From assembly GCA_023392125.1 (NCBI GenBank), contig JAEVZS010000002.1, forward strand, positions 458,289 to 522,288: DNA of 64,000 nucleotides, given 5' to 3'. Of the stretch, positions 8,708-17,498 are shown one piece after another. Every line of letters starts with the position of its first letter. Within the stretch, counting starts at the first letter, position 1. Position numbers and translations under genes: made by a program. This DNA comes from Bacteroidota bacterium. Lineage in GTDB: Bacteria; Bacteroidota; Bacteroidia; Cytophagales; Cytophagaceae. The notes beneath the pieces are model-generated. The model did no database searches and was not told the DNA's origin. It saw nothing but the letters and a program-made list of their open reading frames with translations.

Positions 8708-9472
8708 CTATTTTTTAAAAAATTTGTATGTTCTGTTGTCTACATTCAGATAGTAAACATCAGAGGGAAGGCGTTCAAGATTCACTTCTTTTTTGACACC
8801 TTTGCTGATTTCGTTGCCATACTTGTCAAGAACCTGATAGTATACGCTATCTGACAAGTAGAGAATGTCGGTAACTCTTTTGGGATAGAAGCTTATTGGT
8901 TTATTATCGGATTCATAATCCATGACATCCGAATAAATAGCATTTCCTCTTTCGTCAAGGTATTTTATTCTGTATTTGTTTGAACCGCTGTTATGAGTGA
9001 TGGGCTGCATATACCTCCCGGAGCCGTTCGAATATATTTCGTTTAGTATTTTCCAATGGCTGTACTCATAACGCTCGATAAAGTAACGACCCTTTTCATG
9101 CTCATTTTTTGTTGCCCAGGAAAATTGACGTTTTTCCAGGTTGACAGCATTGAATGTAAAAGTTGTCTGTATTTTAACAACCTGAGGATTAAGCACCTTT
9201 GGGTTGCAGTCATCTTTATGTGTTATCCGGATTGTAACAGGGTCATTAAAAGGCAGAAATGACAGATCTATTTCATATGCGCTTGCCTGGATTTCTGTCA
9301 TAAGCTTTACATCATTTACAAAAACCTCTTTGGTACAGTAATCTTTCATATTGCTGGTGAAAGGATTCTGCACATATACATTTTTTCCCTGGTAAACACC
9401 GTAAATTTCTATGTCAGCCTTTGCGCTAAGCACAACAAGAAAAGCAAGAAAAAATATAAGACTGAATCTCAT
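8708..9472 (-). CDS. Secreted protein of unknown function with C-terminal T9SS-like domain (paralog of 9654-10433)
   Basis: This 254-residue protein has a signal peptide (MRFSLIFFLAFLVVLSAKA). The N-terminal part, with YQGKNVYVQNPFT, EIDLSFLPFNDPV and ITHKDDC, matches the neighbouring paralog almost block by block. The last ~60 residues (PKRVTDILYLSD, YQVLDKYGNEISKG, LPSDVYYLNVDNRTYKFFKK) have the beta-rich pattern of a T9SS type A sorting domain: two or three strands, a G, then YYL-V and a basic end. Two Cys remain in the mature protein (CTKE, DDCNP). Secretion through T9SS is inferred; the function of the N-terminal domain is unknown. Confidence 0.75.
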   Translation of the reverse strand: MRFSLIFFLAFLVVLSAKADIEIYGVYQGKNVYVQNPFTSNMKDYCTKEVFVNDVKLMTEIQASAYEIDLSFLPFNDPVTIRITHKDDCNPKVLNPQVVKIQTTFTFNAVNLEKRQFSWATKNEHEKGRYFIERYEYSHWKILNEIYSNGSGRYMQPITHNSGSNKYRIKYLDERGNAIYSDVMDYESDNKPISFYPKRVTDILYLSDSVYYQVLDKYGNEISKGVKKEVNLERLPSDVYYLNVDNRTYKFFKK

Positions 9473-9598
9473 AAACTATTAAATCTTAATTGAATAGATA
9501 TATTGGTGTTATATATGCCTTTTTTACTTTTTGAAAAGTCGACATGAAGTTACAAAAAATACAGGAATAGTCAATGAATAAATCCGGGGAACAAAAAA

Positions 9599-9630
9599 AG
9601 GCAAAAGAAGATTTTTCTTTTGCCTTTCTT
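9599..9630 (-). terminator. Terminator of the 9654-10433 gene
   Basis: AGGCAAAAGAA at 9599-9609 pairs with TTCTTTTGCCT at 9615-9625. On the minus strand it lies just after the upstream paralog and is followed by a T-run, so the two paralogs are probably separate transcripts. Confidence 0.8.
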
Positions 9631-9653
9631 ACAATTCCTTTATTATTTATGGC

Positions 9654-10433
9654 TTATTTTTTGAAAAACTTAATAGTCTGGTTGTCTACGTTCAGGTAGT
9701 AGACTCCCGTAGAAGCCTTCATCAAATCAATTTCTTTCTTTGTTCCTTTGCTTATTACGTTACCATACTGGTCAAGAATTTCATAGTCAGCTTCTCTTGA
9801 CAGATAGATTTTATCAGTAACACGCTTCGGATACATTTCGATCGGTTTAAGATCAGAGGCAAACTCTACAACCTGAGAGTAGAATACCTGGCCATCGTTT
9901 TGCAAATACTTCACTCGGTATTTATTCAGGCCGGAATGATGGCTGCTTTTCTCCAGGTAATTGTTTATGATCGGATTTTCCTTACCGGAAATTTCTTTAA
10001 CGGTTGTCCAGGCATTGTTCTTGAATTGCTCCACAAAGAAGCGACCTCTTGGCTTCTCCCCTTTTGTTACCCAGGTTATTGTTTCAATATCAGAAGTTAC
10101 AGCCTGAAAATTAAAATTACTGCTGGCATTAATAACCTGAGGGTTAAGTATTTTGGGTTTGCAATCGTCTTTATGCTTTATAGTAACAGTTACAGGATCA
10201 TTCATGGCAAGAAAGGAAAGATCAATCTCAAAAGCACTGGATTGAACATTGCTCAGCACCACTTTATCATTGACAATAACTTCATTTGTACAGAAGTCTT
10301 TCATATTGCCTGTGAAAGGATTTTGAACATAAAGATTCTTACCTTGGTAAATACCTTGTAAAGTAAAGATTCCGGCAAAAAGTGAACCGGTAATTGATGT
10401 TAAAACAATTGTAAAAAAAACCCTTAGTTTCAT
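9654..10433 (-). CDS. Secreted protein of unknown function with C-terminal T9SS-like domain (paralog of 8708-9472)
   Basis: A 259-residue protein from the ATG at 10433; an in-frame ATG at 10454 would add seven residues before the signal peptide MKLRVFFTIVLTSITGSLFA. Shared blocks with the 8708 gene include YQGKNLYVQNPFTGNMKD, FEIDLSFLAMNDPV, HKDDCKPKILNPQV, then PKRVTDKIYLS and GVYYLNVDNQTIKFFKK at the end. The C-terminal ~60 residues look like a T9SS type A sorting domain. The copies differ mainly in a short insertion before the SSHHSGLNKYRVKYL block. Tandem duplication is clear; the biological role is not. Confidence 0.75.
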   Translation of the reverse strand: MKLRVFFTIVLTSITGSLFAGIFTLQGIYQGKNLYVQNPFTGNMKDFCTNEVIVNDKVVLSNVQSSAFEIDLSFLAMNDPVTVTIKHKDDCKPKILNPQVINASSNFNFQAVTSDIETITWVTKGEKPRGRFFVEQFKNNAWTTVKEISGKENPIINNYLEKSSHHSGLNKYRVKYLQNDGQVFYSQVVEFASDLKPIEMYPKRVTDKIYLSREADYEILDQYGNVISKGTKKEIDLMKASTGVYYLNVDNQTIKFFKK

Positions 10434-10518
10434 GTTACTAATCATAGTTTGCAAAATGCTATAAATGCCTTAGCGAAAAAATTGACCCAACAAAGTTGCT
10501 TAATATTTAGATATTATA

Positions 10519-10526
10519 CAAATGTA
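10519..10526 (-). promoter_or_regulatory. Candidate -7 element of the 9654-10433 gene
   Basis: TACATTTG on the minus strand matches TAnnTTTG; the nearest upstream TTG is only 14 bp away, shorter than usual. The leader would be about 80 nt. Nothing else was recognised in 10434-10715. Confidence 0.4.
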
Positions 10527-10715
10527 AAAAATTAAATTTTCAACTTTGTGCTATAAAATTGTCTTTACCTCATGGAAAAACTGATAATATCTTTGTTTGT
10601 TGTAGTATGGTATGTGTTATGATAATGTCGGAGGATGCCATATTGGTATAAATATTGTCAGATTTTTAGCTTTAGTTTGTAAAAGTATATAGTTACTATA
10701 ACATCTTTCTTTCCT

Positions 10716-11978
10716 ATGAAATACTTTTCTTTTATTCTTTTGCTTTGGACTATGCTCATACCAGGAGCTTCAATAGCCTCAAAGATTCTTCTTCCCATGG
10801 ATCATGCCCAGAAGAATCATTTAAAAGCGTATGGAATTGCTTATTGGGGACTGACCAAGGATGTTACATTCAACTGGTTGCTTAACTATCGTGGCGGAAG
10901 TTTTATGTGCGACTATCACAAGCTTGTAGAAGATGAGTGTATGATAAGAGGGGTATCATACGAAGTTATTTCGGATGCTCAGGCTCTAGGAATAGAGACG
11001 CAGATAGCAAATCCCGAAGAAAATATGGATCTCGTAAAGCTGGAGAAAGCGCCTAAGGTAGCGGTCTATTCGCCTAAAACCAAATTGCCCTGGGATGATG
11101 CGGTGACGCTTGTGCTTTCCTATGCCGAGATACCTTATGATATTGTATTTGATGATGAGGTGATGAATGGAATTCTGCCGGATTATGACTGGCTGCATTT
11201 ACATCATGAAGACTTTACAGGACAATACGGAAAGTTTTACTACTCATACAAAAATCAGCCCTGGTATATAAAGCAGCAGCAGGAGTATGAGGATGTTGCC
11301 AGACGTTATGGCTTTGCCAAAGTATCGCAGCTGAAGCTGGCTGTGGTAAAGAAGATCCGTGAATTCTGTGCCGGCGGCGGTTTCCTTTTTGCCATGTGTT
11401 CTGCAACTGATACCTATGATATTGCTTTGGCTGCCGAAGGGGTTGATATATGTGATCATATGTATGACGGGGATCCTATGGATCCGAATGCTCAGAATAA
11501 AATTAACTTCCGGAATACCTTTGCGTTTGAGAATTTTAAGATCAGCATGAATCCTTTTGAGTATGAATACTCTACGATTGATAATCATGATCGTCCGGGG
11601 ATTTCTGAAAATAATGATTATTTTACTCTGTTTAGCTTTTCAGCCAAATGGGATCCTGTTCCAACCATGCTGACTCAGAATCATGAGCATGTGATCAAGG
11701 GGTTTATGGGACAGACGACAGCTTTTAAGAAAAGTGTGGTAAAGCCGGAGGTATTGGTCATGGGGGAAAATAAATCAGCGAATGAAGTGCGGTATATTCA
11801 CGGAACTTTTGGTAAAGGAACCTGGACCTTTTATGGTGGTCATGACCCGGAAGACTACCAGCATTTTGTGGGTGAAGAGCCGACAGATCTCAATCTGCAC
11901 CCCAACTCTCCGGGATACAGACTGATTCTTAATAATATTCTTTTTCCGGCTGCCAAAAAGAAAAAGCAAAAGACCTGA
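10716..11978 (+). CDS. Secreted conserved protein, family often labelled 'asparagine synthetase B' in Bacteroidota
   Basis: This 420-residue protein has a signal peptide (about residues 1-21, ending ASIAS). The mature start SKILLPMDHAQKNHLKAYG and the WLLNYRGGSF block are typical of a conserved Bacteroidota family that databases often call asparagine synthetase B. I see neither the N-terminal catalytic Cys2 of a glutamine amidotransferase nor the PP-loop SGGxDS of a synthetase. A segment with HLHHEDFTGQYGKF and FCAGGGFLFAMCSATDTYD, and a C-terminal GTWTFYGGHDPEDYQH, instead suggest a class-I glutamine-amidotransferase-like (flavodoxin/DJ-1-like) fold. The basic tail KKKKQKT is unusual. It converges on miaE with no gap. 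Substrate unknown. Confidence 0.7.
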   Translation: MKYFSFILLLWTMLIPGASIASKILLPMDHAQKNHLKAYGIAYWGLTKDVTFNWLLNYRGGSFMCDYHKLVEDECMIRGVSYEVISDAQALGIETQIANPEENMDLVKLEKAPKVAVYSPKTKLPWDDAVTLVLSYAEIPYDIVFDDEVMNGILPDYDWLHLHHEDFTGQYGKFYYSYKNQPWYIKQQQEYEDVARRYGFAKVSQLKLAVVKKIREFCAGGGFLFAMCSATDTYDIALAAEGVDICDHMYDGDPMDPNAQNKINFRNTFAFENFKISMNPFEYEYSTIDNHDRPGISENNDYFTLFSFSAKWDPVPTMLTQNHEHVIKGFMGQTTAFKKSVVKPEVLVMGENKSANEVRYIHGTFGKGTWTFYGGHDPEDYQHFVGEEPTDLNLHPNSPGYRLILNNILFPAAKKKKQKT

Positions 11979-12560
11979 TCAGTGCATACGATCGCCTCTG
12001 ATTTCCAGATTCCGGATTATCTCAGCTTCGGCGACCAGCATTTCTTCCAGCCGTGTCTGTACTTCATGGCCCGGCATGTATTCTTTGGCTAAATCTACAA
12101 ATGTAACATAATGGCCGGCTTCCGAGATCATCAGCTCATGATAGAATTTCTTCAGATTTTCATCGTTGATGTTCAATGACAACAGGCGAAAGCGTTCACA
12201 GCTTCTGGCTTCAATCAGTGCATTAATCAGAAGCTTATCCATCAGCTGGCGTTCTATTTTCCCCCCTTTTCTTTCCAGCTGTGCCAGTTTAACAACATAT
12301 TCATCGGTTCGTTTGTGGCCAAGCTTATAATTGCGCTTTCGCAGTTCACTTAAAACCATCCTGAAATGCCCCCATTCTTCTGTCACAATCGGAGTCAGTA
12401 CCTCAACAAGCTTTTCTCTTTCCGGAAACTGCACAATCAGAGAAATACAGGAGCTTGCGGCTTTCTGCTCACAATAGGCATGATCCACCAGTATGTCTTC
12501 AATTGATTTCTCAGCGATATCAACCCATCTCGGGTCGGTCGGTAATTTTAATCCAAGCAT
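11979..12560 (-). CDS. miaE: tRNA 2-methylthio-N6-isopentenyladenosine hydroxylase MiaE
   Basis: The 193-residue all-helical diiron protein fits MiaE, which hydroxylates the isopentenyl group of ms2i6A37 in tRNA. Ferritin-like ligand motifs are visible: EKSIEDILVDHAYCEQKAAS near residue 17-36, EEWGHFRMV near 81-89, EARSCERF near 136-143 and EAGHYVTF near 166-173. Its stop directly abuts the stop of the convergent upstream gene (shared TGATCA). The porin start region lies on its 5' side only 14 bp away, so it may be co-transcribed with the porin. A -7-like TATATTTG at 12608-12601 on the minus strand could give a separate transcript. Confidence 0.92.
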   Translation of the reverse strand: MLGLKLPTDPRWVDIAEKSIEDILVDHAYCEQKAASSCISLIVQFPEREKLVEVLTPIVTEEWGHFRMVLSELRKRNYKLGHKRTDEYVVKLAQLERKGGKIERQLMDKLLINALIEARSCERFRLLSLNINDENLKKFYHELMISEAGHYVTFVDLAKEYMPGHEVQTRLEEMLVAEAEIIRNLEIRGDRMH

Positions 12561-12574
12561 TTCGGTTTATTGAA

Positions 12575-14494
12575 TTAATTGTAGAATCTCCAGGCCAGCC
12601 CAAATATAAAGGTCCTCGAAAGTCCGGCGTACCACGGAGTAACAAAGTAACCAGGACCGAAAATACTGGAGTTGTCTCTCAGGTTTTGTGTTATATTGGC
12701 CACTTTAACAAATCCAAGAACGCTCTTGATCTGAATATTGAGGAACAGGTCGGCGTACATATAATCCTGAATAAAGAAATTGTTGTTCAGGAAATAATGC
12801 TGATAGTTTGGCAAATAATAGTCTGCGTAATATCCGGAACGATAATTCAGATCGACTCCGATCTGCAGAAAAGCGACATGCTTAAAGAGGTTATTCTGGT
12901 AATACAGCCTTGTTTTATTAGTGTATTCCGGTACCCGGATCAGGTTTTCTCCTCCGTTCTTTCCGCCTACTTTTCGATATTCCAGATAGTTTTCCAGATG
13001 AAAGCGACTGACGTTTATCCCGGCATTAATATACATATCAACAGGACTTACTACCTGATCCTCCGCGGCCTGCTTTCTGTACTTGTCGGCATCGAGATAG
13101 ATGTAGTTCCGGATGTTATAGTAATTTAGGCCCGCTCTCACGAAAAAGCGCTCTTGGGTATAGTTTGCCGACAGGTAATAATGGCTGGTACCTGTTTCTT
13201 TCAGATTATCTGCCGGAAGCCACTGAATGAAGTTACCAACAAAGAGCGTCTGAAATAATGAAGGTGAATAAACCAGGCGATTATAGCCGGCTTTGAAGAA
13301 CGTATGGCTTATAGCTGCTTTAATTCCGTAATCATTGCCGGATAGCATTTTCTCTCCGGATGCACTTAGTAATATGGCTGGATCGCGAAAAGCATAGGAA
13401 AAAGCTCCGCCGGCAAATTGTTCGGTATAGCCTAAGGAAAGAGAATCGTAATGCTGTCGGTAGTCGATTTCCTTATATCGGTAAAATAACCGGTAATTTA
13501 GTCCCTGGGATACTCCTTTTACTCCGCCCTCATTTTCCAGCAGCTTTTGAGCGGACATATTGAAGGTGCTGTATGGATAATGAAGCGGCTCAGCCGGTAA
13601 ACCATATGTCTGGAAGTAGTCATCAAGATTTTCGTGATTTCTTAACTTAAACCAATTGGTGCGGCTTGAATAATCAAATACATTATATAGCTGGAGAAGT
13701 GAATCGCCGAAAAAATCAAATTGCTGGTATATATGATACTGACCTTTTCTGTTATTGGTCATTGCTTTCCGTTCGCGGTCATTACTCTGGATGTAGACAT
13801 ATTCCCGGATGTCGTCAAAAAGATCGAAATATGCATCCGCAGAATCCGGGCTTATCCCCCCTGTTTCCATAAACTGCTGATCGTAAAATGAAAAATTTGC
13901 GAGGATGCCGTACCGGTTATCGGGAGTGAAATACCGGGTATAAAAATCAAATGCGCTGGCTGTGGTATTTTTATCTTTTCGGTACAGACCGTTCAGCTTG
14001 TCTGTCTTGAAAATACGGTAATCAAATCCAGCATTCCAATGATAATTGATGTTTCTGCTGAAGCGGGCCTGAGCAAGTTGCTGTCCCCGTGATCCCTGAA
14101 TATAGGATATTTCTGAATAGGGCGATCTGGTATCGAAATAATCGATGGTGGAAGGAGAATATTCATATATCAGAAATTCATCGAACCCGAAGCGTCTTCC
14201 GGGACGATCCGGCATCTGGTATCCATAGCGCTGAACAGGTGTGCCGAGTTGTCCCAGATCCTGATAAAATATGTTTTTGTCAAAAATGAAGCTTTGATTA
14301 TGCAGGTCAGTAAGAAGTGTATCGAGCTTTCTTTTCTCCGGTACATTATTCAATATATCAACCTCCTTTTGGAAATATGTGGTATGTGTACCATATAAAG
14401 ATCTGGTTGTGTCGTCCAGAATCTGGGCTGTTCCTTTATATATTATACCGGAAAAGCAACTAATAAAAAATATGTATATCCTGAGTTGTGTCAC
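12575..14494 (-). CDS. Putative outer-membrane porin (Bacteroidota Porin_10 type)
   Basis: This 639-residue protein begins with GTG at 14494 and a signal peptide (RIYIFFISCFSGIIYKGTAQ). After a plug-like N-terminal region come many alternating hydrophobic/aromatic strands (for example ISYIQGSRGQQLAQARFS, GYNRLVYSPSLFQTLFVG). The C-terminus ends in a terminal-strand pattern with aromatic residues (TFIFGLAWRFYN), as beta-barrel assembly requires. The pattern fits the large Bacteroidota putative porin family. It has its own promoter inside the end of lpxK and lies 14 bp upstream of miaE. Substrate unknown. Confidence 0.82.
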   Translation of the reverse strand: MTQLRIYIFFISCFSGIIYKGTAQILDDTTRSLYGTHTTYFQKEVDILNNVPEKRKLDTLLTDLHNQSFIFDKNIFYQDLGQLGTPVQRYGYQMPDRPGRRFGFDEFLIYEYSPSTIDYFDTRSPYSEISYIQGSRGQQLAQARFSRNINYHWNAGFDYRIFKTDKLNGLYRKDKNTTASAFDFYTRYFTPDNRYGILANFSFYDQQFMETGGISPDSADAYFDLFDDIREYVYIQSNDRERKAMTNNRKGQYHIYQQFDFFGDSLLQLYNVFDYSSRTNWFKLRNHENLDDYFQTYGLPAEPLHYPYSTFNMSAQKLLENEGGVKGVSQGLNYRLFYRYKEIDYRQHYDSLSLGYTEQFAGGAFSYAFRDPAILLSASGEKMLSGNDYGIKAAISHTFFKAGYNRLVYSPSLFQTLFVGNFIQWLPADNLKETGTSHYYLSANYTQERFFVRAGLNYYNIRNYIYLDADKYRKQAAEDQVVSPVDMYINAGINVSRFHLENYLEYRKVGGKNGGENLIRVPEYTNKTRLYYQNNLFKHVAFLQIGVDLNYRSGYYADYYLPNYQHYFLNNNFFIQDYMYADLFLNIQIKSVLGFVKVANITQNLRDNSSIFGPGYFVTPWYAGLSRTFIFGLAWRFYN

Positions 14495-14513
14495 CTTCGC
14501 TAAAATAATTAGG

Positions 14514-14545
14514 CAAACATACTAATTTAAAAAGTCTCTGACCAA
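14514..14545 (-). promoter_or_regulatory. Sigma-A type promoter of the porin gene, inside the lpxK 3' end
   Basis: On the minus strand TTG at 14545-14543, a 21-bp spacer and TATGTTTG at 14521-14514 fit the Bacteroidota consensus. The predicted start leaves a short leader of about 13 nt before GTG at 14494. Confidence 0.6.
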
Positions 14546-15568
14546 CTGCCTAAATTCATTTTCTTTTTCAAGAAAAGATGCTTTGACCGGAATATAAGCT
14601 ACAGGAACTTCTTTCAGTATGTGTAGATCTTTAAACTTAACGGCATCTTTTTCGGTGGTTAGTATCAGTTTATTGCCATTTTCCGGCAGACTTTGGAATT
14701 CTTTCATTATTTTTTCTTCATCTTTTGTTGTATAGTCATAATGATCGGAGTACCGTAATGACTTGACAGATGTATAGCTTTCCTGAAGGAAAGAAAGAAA
14801 AGGCTGTGGATTAGCAATTCCAGATACAGCCAGAACATGACAGGGAGCTGATGGATCGAATGGCGAGACCGGGGCATAGAGCGCTGTCGGAGCGCCGTAT
14901 ATATAGCGGGTGAAAAATACCGGTACATTCTTTTGGGCATACCTGCGTATCTGGTCACTGATTTTACTCTTTTGATTTTCAGTTATATCAGCCTGGCATT
15001 TGGTGACTATTACCATATCTGCTCTCCGTACTCCTTGCCGGCTTTCCCTAAGCAAGCCACCCGGAAGTATCCAATCTTTAAAAAAAGGATGCTTGTATTC
15101 TGTAAGCATAATAGTAAGTCCGGCTTGTACGGAACGATGTTGCATGGCATCGTCCAGAATAATGGCTTTTAGCTGAGGATGGCTTTCTTTTAACTTTTTT
15201 ATTCCTATGCTACGTTTTTCACAGACAGCAACCCGGACATTCTCAGAAAATTTTCTTCGATACTGAGCGGGCTCATCACCGATCTTTGAGGCTTCCGTAT
15301 CCCGGTAAGCTTCGATATAACCTTTTGTTTTACGACCGTACCCTCTGCTAACTATTCCTACGGAGAATTCTGAGGAAAGAAAGTCTGTAAGGTATTCGAC
15401 ATGCGGAGTTTTGCCGGTACCGCCTACTTTCAGATTGCCAATGCATATAACCGGAAATCCGAATGAAACTGATTTTAAAAACTTTTTATCATACAGAAAG
15501 TTTCTAAAGCCTGTGACAAGGTTGTATACTATTGAAAAGGGGAAAAGAAAAAACTTTCTTAGTGTCAT
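14522..15568 (-). CDS. lpxK: Tetraacyldisaccharide 4'-kinase LpxK (lipid A synthesis)
   Basis: LpxK phosphorylates the 4' position of the lipid A disaccharide at the inner face of the cytoplasmic membrane. The protein (348 residues from the ATG at 15568) has a hydrophobic N-terminal anchor (LRKFFLFPFSIVYNLVTG), a P-loop NLKVGGTGKTPH near 46-57, and the LpxK block VSRGYGRKTKGY followed by GDEPAQ. LDDAMQHRSV near 134-143 carries catalytic acidic residues, and TTEKDAVKF lies near the end. Length is typical. A farther ATG at 15634 would overlap the divergent gene and adds no family sequence. It is divergent from the nif3-like gene across 76 bp that contain back-to-back -7-like boxes (TATCTTTG minus, TAGCTTTG plus). 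Confidence 0.95.
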   Translation of the reverse strand: MTLRKFFLFPFSIVYNLVTGFRNFLYDKKFLKSVSFGFPVICIGNLKVGGTGKTPHVEYLTDFLSSEFSVGIVSRGYGRKTKGYIEAYRDTEASKIGDEPAQYRRKFSENVRVAVCEKRSIGIKKLKESHPQLKAIILDDAMQHRSVQAGLTIMLTEYKHPFFKDWILPGGLLRESRQGVRRADMVIVTKCQADITENQKSKISDQIRRYAQKNVPVFFTRYIYGAPTALYAPVSPFDPSAPCHVLAVSGIANPQPFLSFLQESYTSVKSLRYSDHYDYTTKDEEKIMKEFQSLPENGNKLILTTEKDAVKFKDLHILKEVPVAYIPVKASFLEKENEFRQLVRDFLN

Positions 15569-15644
15569 CGGGAGCAAAGATATAAAGAAAAATGTTGATA
15601 GCTTTGGGATGAAAATAAAATCGGATCCCAACAACCGCTACACT

Positions 15645-16742
15645 ATGATTAAGGTTAATGATGTTGCAAAGGCCCTGGAAAAACTGGCTCCTCTATCTTA
15701 TCAGGAAAGCTATGATAATGCAGGATTGCTTACCGGTAGCTATGATACTACCGTAACAGGAGTTTTGGTAACACTTGATATCACGGAAGAAGTAGTTGAT
15801 GAAGCTGTTGCACTCGGATGCAATATGATTGTGGCACATCATCCGGTAATATTCAAAGGGCTGAAGAAACTTACCGGAAGCAATTATGTAGAGAGAACGG
15901 TTATTAAAGCAATCAAAAATGATGTTGCGCTGTATGGCATTCATACCAATCTGGATAATATGCCGGACGGAGTAAATAAAAAGATTTGTGATGTACTGAA
16001 TCTGGCCAATACTTCGGTGCTGGTTCCTAAAAATGATACGCTGAAAAAAATAGTAACCTTTATTCCCTCTTCCCATACCAGCCATGTCCTGGATCAGCTG
16101 TTTGAAGCAGGTGGAGGCAAAATCGGCAATTACAGGGAGTGCAGCTTTAAGATCAACGGCCAGGGATCGTTTTTCCCGATGGAGGGTGCATCACCGGCAG
16201 TTGGCCGTACCGGTATCCGGGAATATGTAGAAGAGGATCGCGTTGAAGTTGTATTTCCCGCTCACCTGGAAAATCAGCTTATACGTCATCTGAAAAAAAG
16301 TCATCCTTATGAAGAGCCGGCTTATGACATTTTATCTCTTGACAATGCAAATCCTTATATTGGCTCCGGTATGACCGGAACTACGGAACGCTCCTATACT
16401 CCACTCGAATACTTGCATGTTGTAAAGGAAAAGCTGCAGCTTTCCGTGCTGAAGCATACAAAAATTGTCGGAAAAGAAATTAATAAAGTTGCGGTTTGCG
16501 GCGGTTCCGGCAGTTTTCTGCTGAAAGCAGCCATTGCGAGCGGAGCTGATTTGTTTATTACCTCAGATTTTAAATATCATGAATACTTTGATGCCGAAAA
16601 CAGGATTATTATTGCCGATGTCGGACATTATGAGTCGGAGGTTTTTACAAAAGATCTAATTTATGACTATTTAATTGAGAATTTTAGTAATATTGCAGTC
16701 ATTTTGGCAAAAACAGTAACAAACCCTATAAGTTATCTTTAA
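15645..16742 (+). CDS. Nif3-like dinuclear metal-centre protein (YbgI/YqfO family)
   Basis: At 365 residues this is the long Nif3 form with a PII/CutA-like domain inserted between the halves. Metal-ligand motifs are present: AHHPVIFKG near 65-73, GIHTNLDN near 100-107 and, in the second half, DVGHYESE near 326-333. The start at the ATG at 15645 begins MIKVNDVAKALEKLAP, the usual Nif3 N-terminus; an extended frame starting at 15411 lies inside lpxK on the other strand and is not supported. The family is a conserved hexameric toroid of debated function, sometimes annotated GTP cyclohydrolase I type 2. It ends 5 bp before the zinc-ribbon gene, a pairing common in Bacteroidota. Confidence 0.93.
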   Translation: MIKVNDVAKALEKLAPLSYQESYDNAGLLTGSYDTTVTGVLVTLDITEEVVDEAVALGCNMIVAHHPVIFKGLKKLTGSNYVERTVIKAIKNDVALYGIHTNLDNMPDGVNKKICDVLNLANTSVLVPKNDTLKKIVTFIPSSHTSHVLDQLFEAGGGKIGNYRECSFKINGQGSFFPMEGASPAVGRTGIREYVEEDRVEVVFPAHLENQLIRHLKKSHPYEEPAYDILSLDNANPYIGSGMTGTTERSYTPLEYLHVVKEKLQLSVLKHTKIVGKEINKVAVCGGSGSFLLKAAIASGADLFITSDFKYHEYFDAENRIIIADVGHYESEVFTKDLIYDYLIENFSNIAVILAKTVTNPISYL

Positions 16743-16747
16743 GATAG

Positions 16748-17494
16748 ATGGAAAACTCAGTTGCACAGAAGCTTGAAGCCCTTGTTAAATTGCAAACAAT
16801 CGACTCAAAGCTTGATGAAATAAACAAAGTACGTGGTGACCTTCCGGAAGAAGTAAGGGATCTGGAAGATGAACTGGCCGGATATGAAACCCGGGTCGGA
16901 AAGTTCGAAAGCGAAATTAAGAAGCTTGAGGATGAAATTCAGAACAATAAGCAAGGTATCAAGGATGCGGAAAAGCTCATAAAGAAGTATGAGGAGCAGC
17001 AAATGAATGTCCGCAATAACCGCGAATACGATGCGATTACCAAAGAGGTTGAGCTGCAGCAACTTGAAATTCAGATTAGTGAAAAGCGCATAAAGGAAGG
17101 TTTTGCTAAAATAGAGGTAAAAAAAGAGGAAATCGCTAAAACGGAATCGATTCTCCAGGAAAGACAGAAGGATCTGGATATCAAGAAAAAAGAGCTTGAC
17201 AGTATCATTGGAGAGAGCCGGGATGAAGAAGAGAAGCTGCATAAGGATCGGGAGAAAGCATCTAAGGCAATTGAAGAGCGTCTTTTGAATTCATATAACA
17301 AGATCCGTAAAAATGTTAACAACGGACTTGCAGTTGTATCTGTAAAAAGAGATGCCTGCGGTGGTTGCTTTAACACAGTGCCTCCTCAGAGACAGGTGGA
17401 TATCAGAGAAAAGAAGAAGCTTATTGTCTGCGAGCATTGCGGAAGAATCTTTGCAGATGTTGAATCTCCGGTATTAGAGGCGAGTAAAAGATAA
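16748..17494 (+). CDS. Coiled-coil C4-type zinc ribbon protein (HP0958/CT398/CdsZ-like)
   Basis: The 248-residue protein has a long antiparallel coiled coil (about residues 5-180, rich in E and K; for example YETRVGKFESEIKKLEDEI), then a C-terminal zinc ribbon with CGGCFNTVPPQ and CEHCGRIF. This is the C4-type zinc ribbon family that includes HP0958 (flagellar RNA/protein chaperone) and chlamydial CT398/CdsZ. In non-motile Bacteroidota its job is unknown, but it commonly follows a Nif3-like gene, as here with a 5-bp gap. It is cytosolic. A terminator-like hairpin starts 33 bp after its stop. Confidence 0.9.
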   Translation: MENSVAQKLEALVKLQTIDSKLDEINKVRGDLPEEVRDLEDELAGYETRVGKFESEIKKLEDEIQNNKQGIKDAEKLIKKYEEQQMNVRNNREYDAITKEVELQQLEIQISEKRIKEGFAKIEVKKEEIAKTESILQERQKDLDIKKKELDSIIGESRDEEEKLHKDREKASKAIEERLLNSYNKIRKNVNNGLAVVSVKRDACGGCFNTVPPQRQVDIREKKKLIVCEHCGRIFADVESPVLEASKR

Positions 17495-17498
17495 GTCT

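Noticed and set aside
12455..13129. 224-codon plus-strand frame across miaE and the porin
   Set aside because: It overlaps two convincing minus-strand genes and lacks domain features.
15411..15644. 78-codon N-terminal extension of the nif3-like protein
   Set aside because: It lies inside lpxK on the opposite strand; the Nif3 family begins at MIKVND at 15645.
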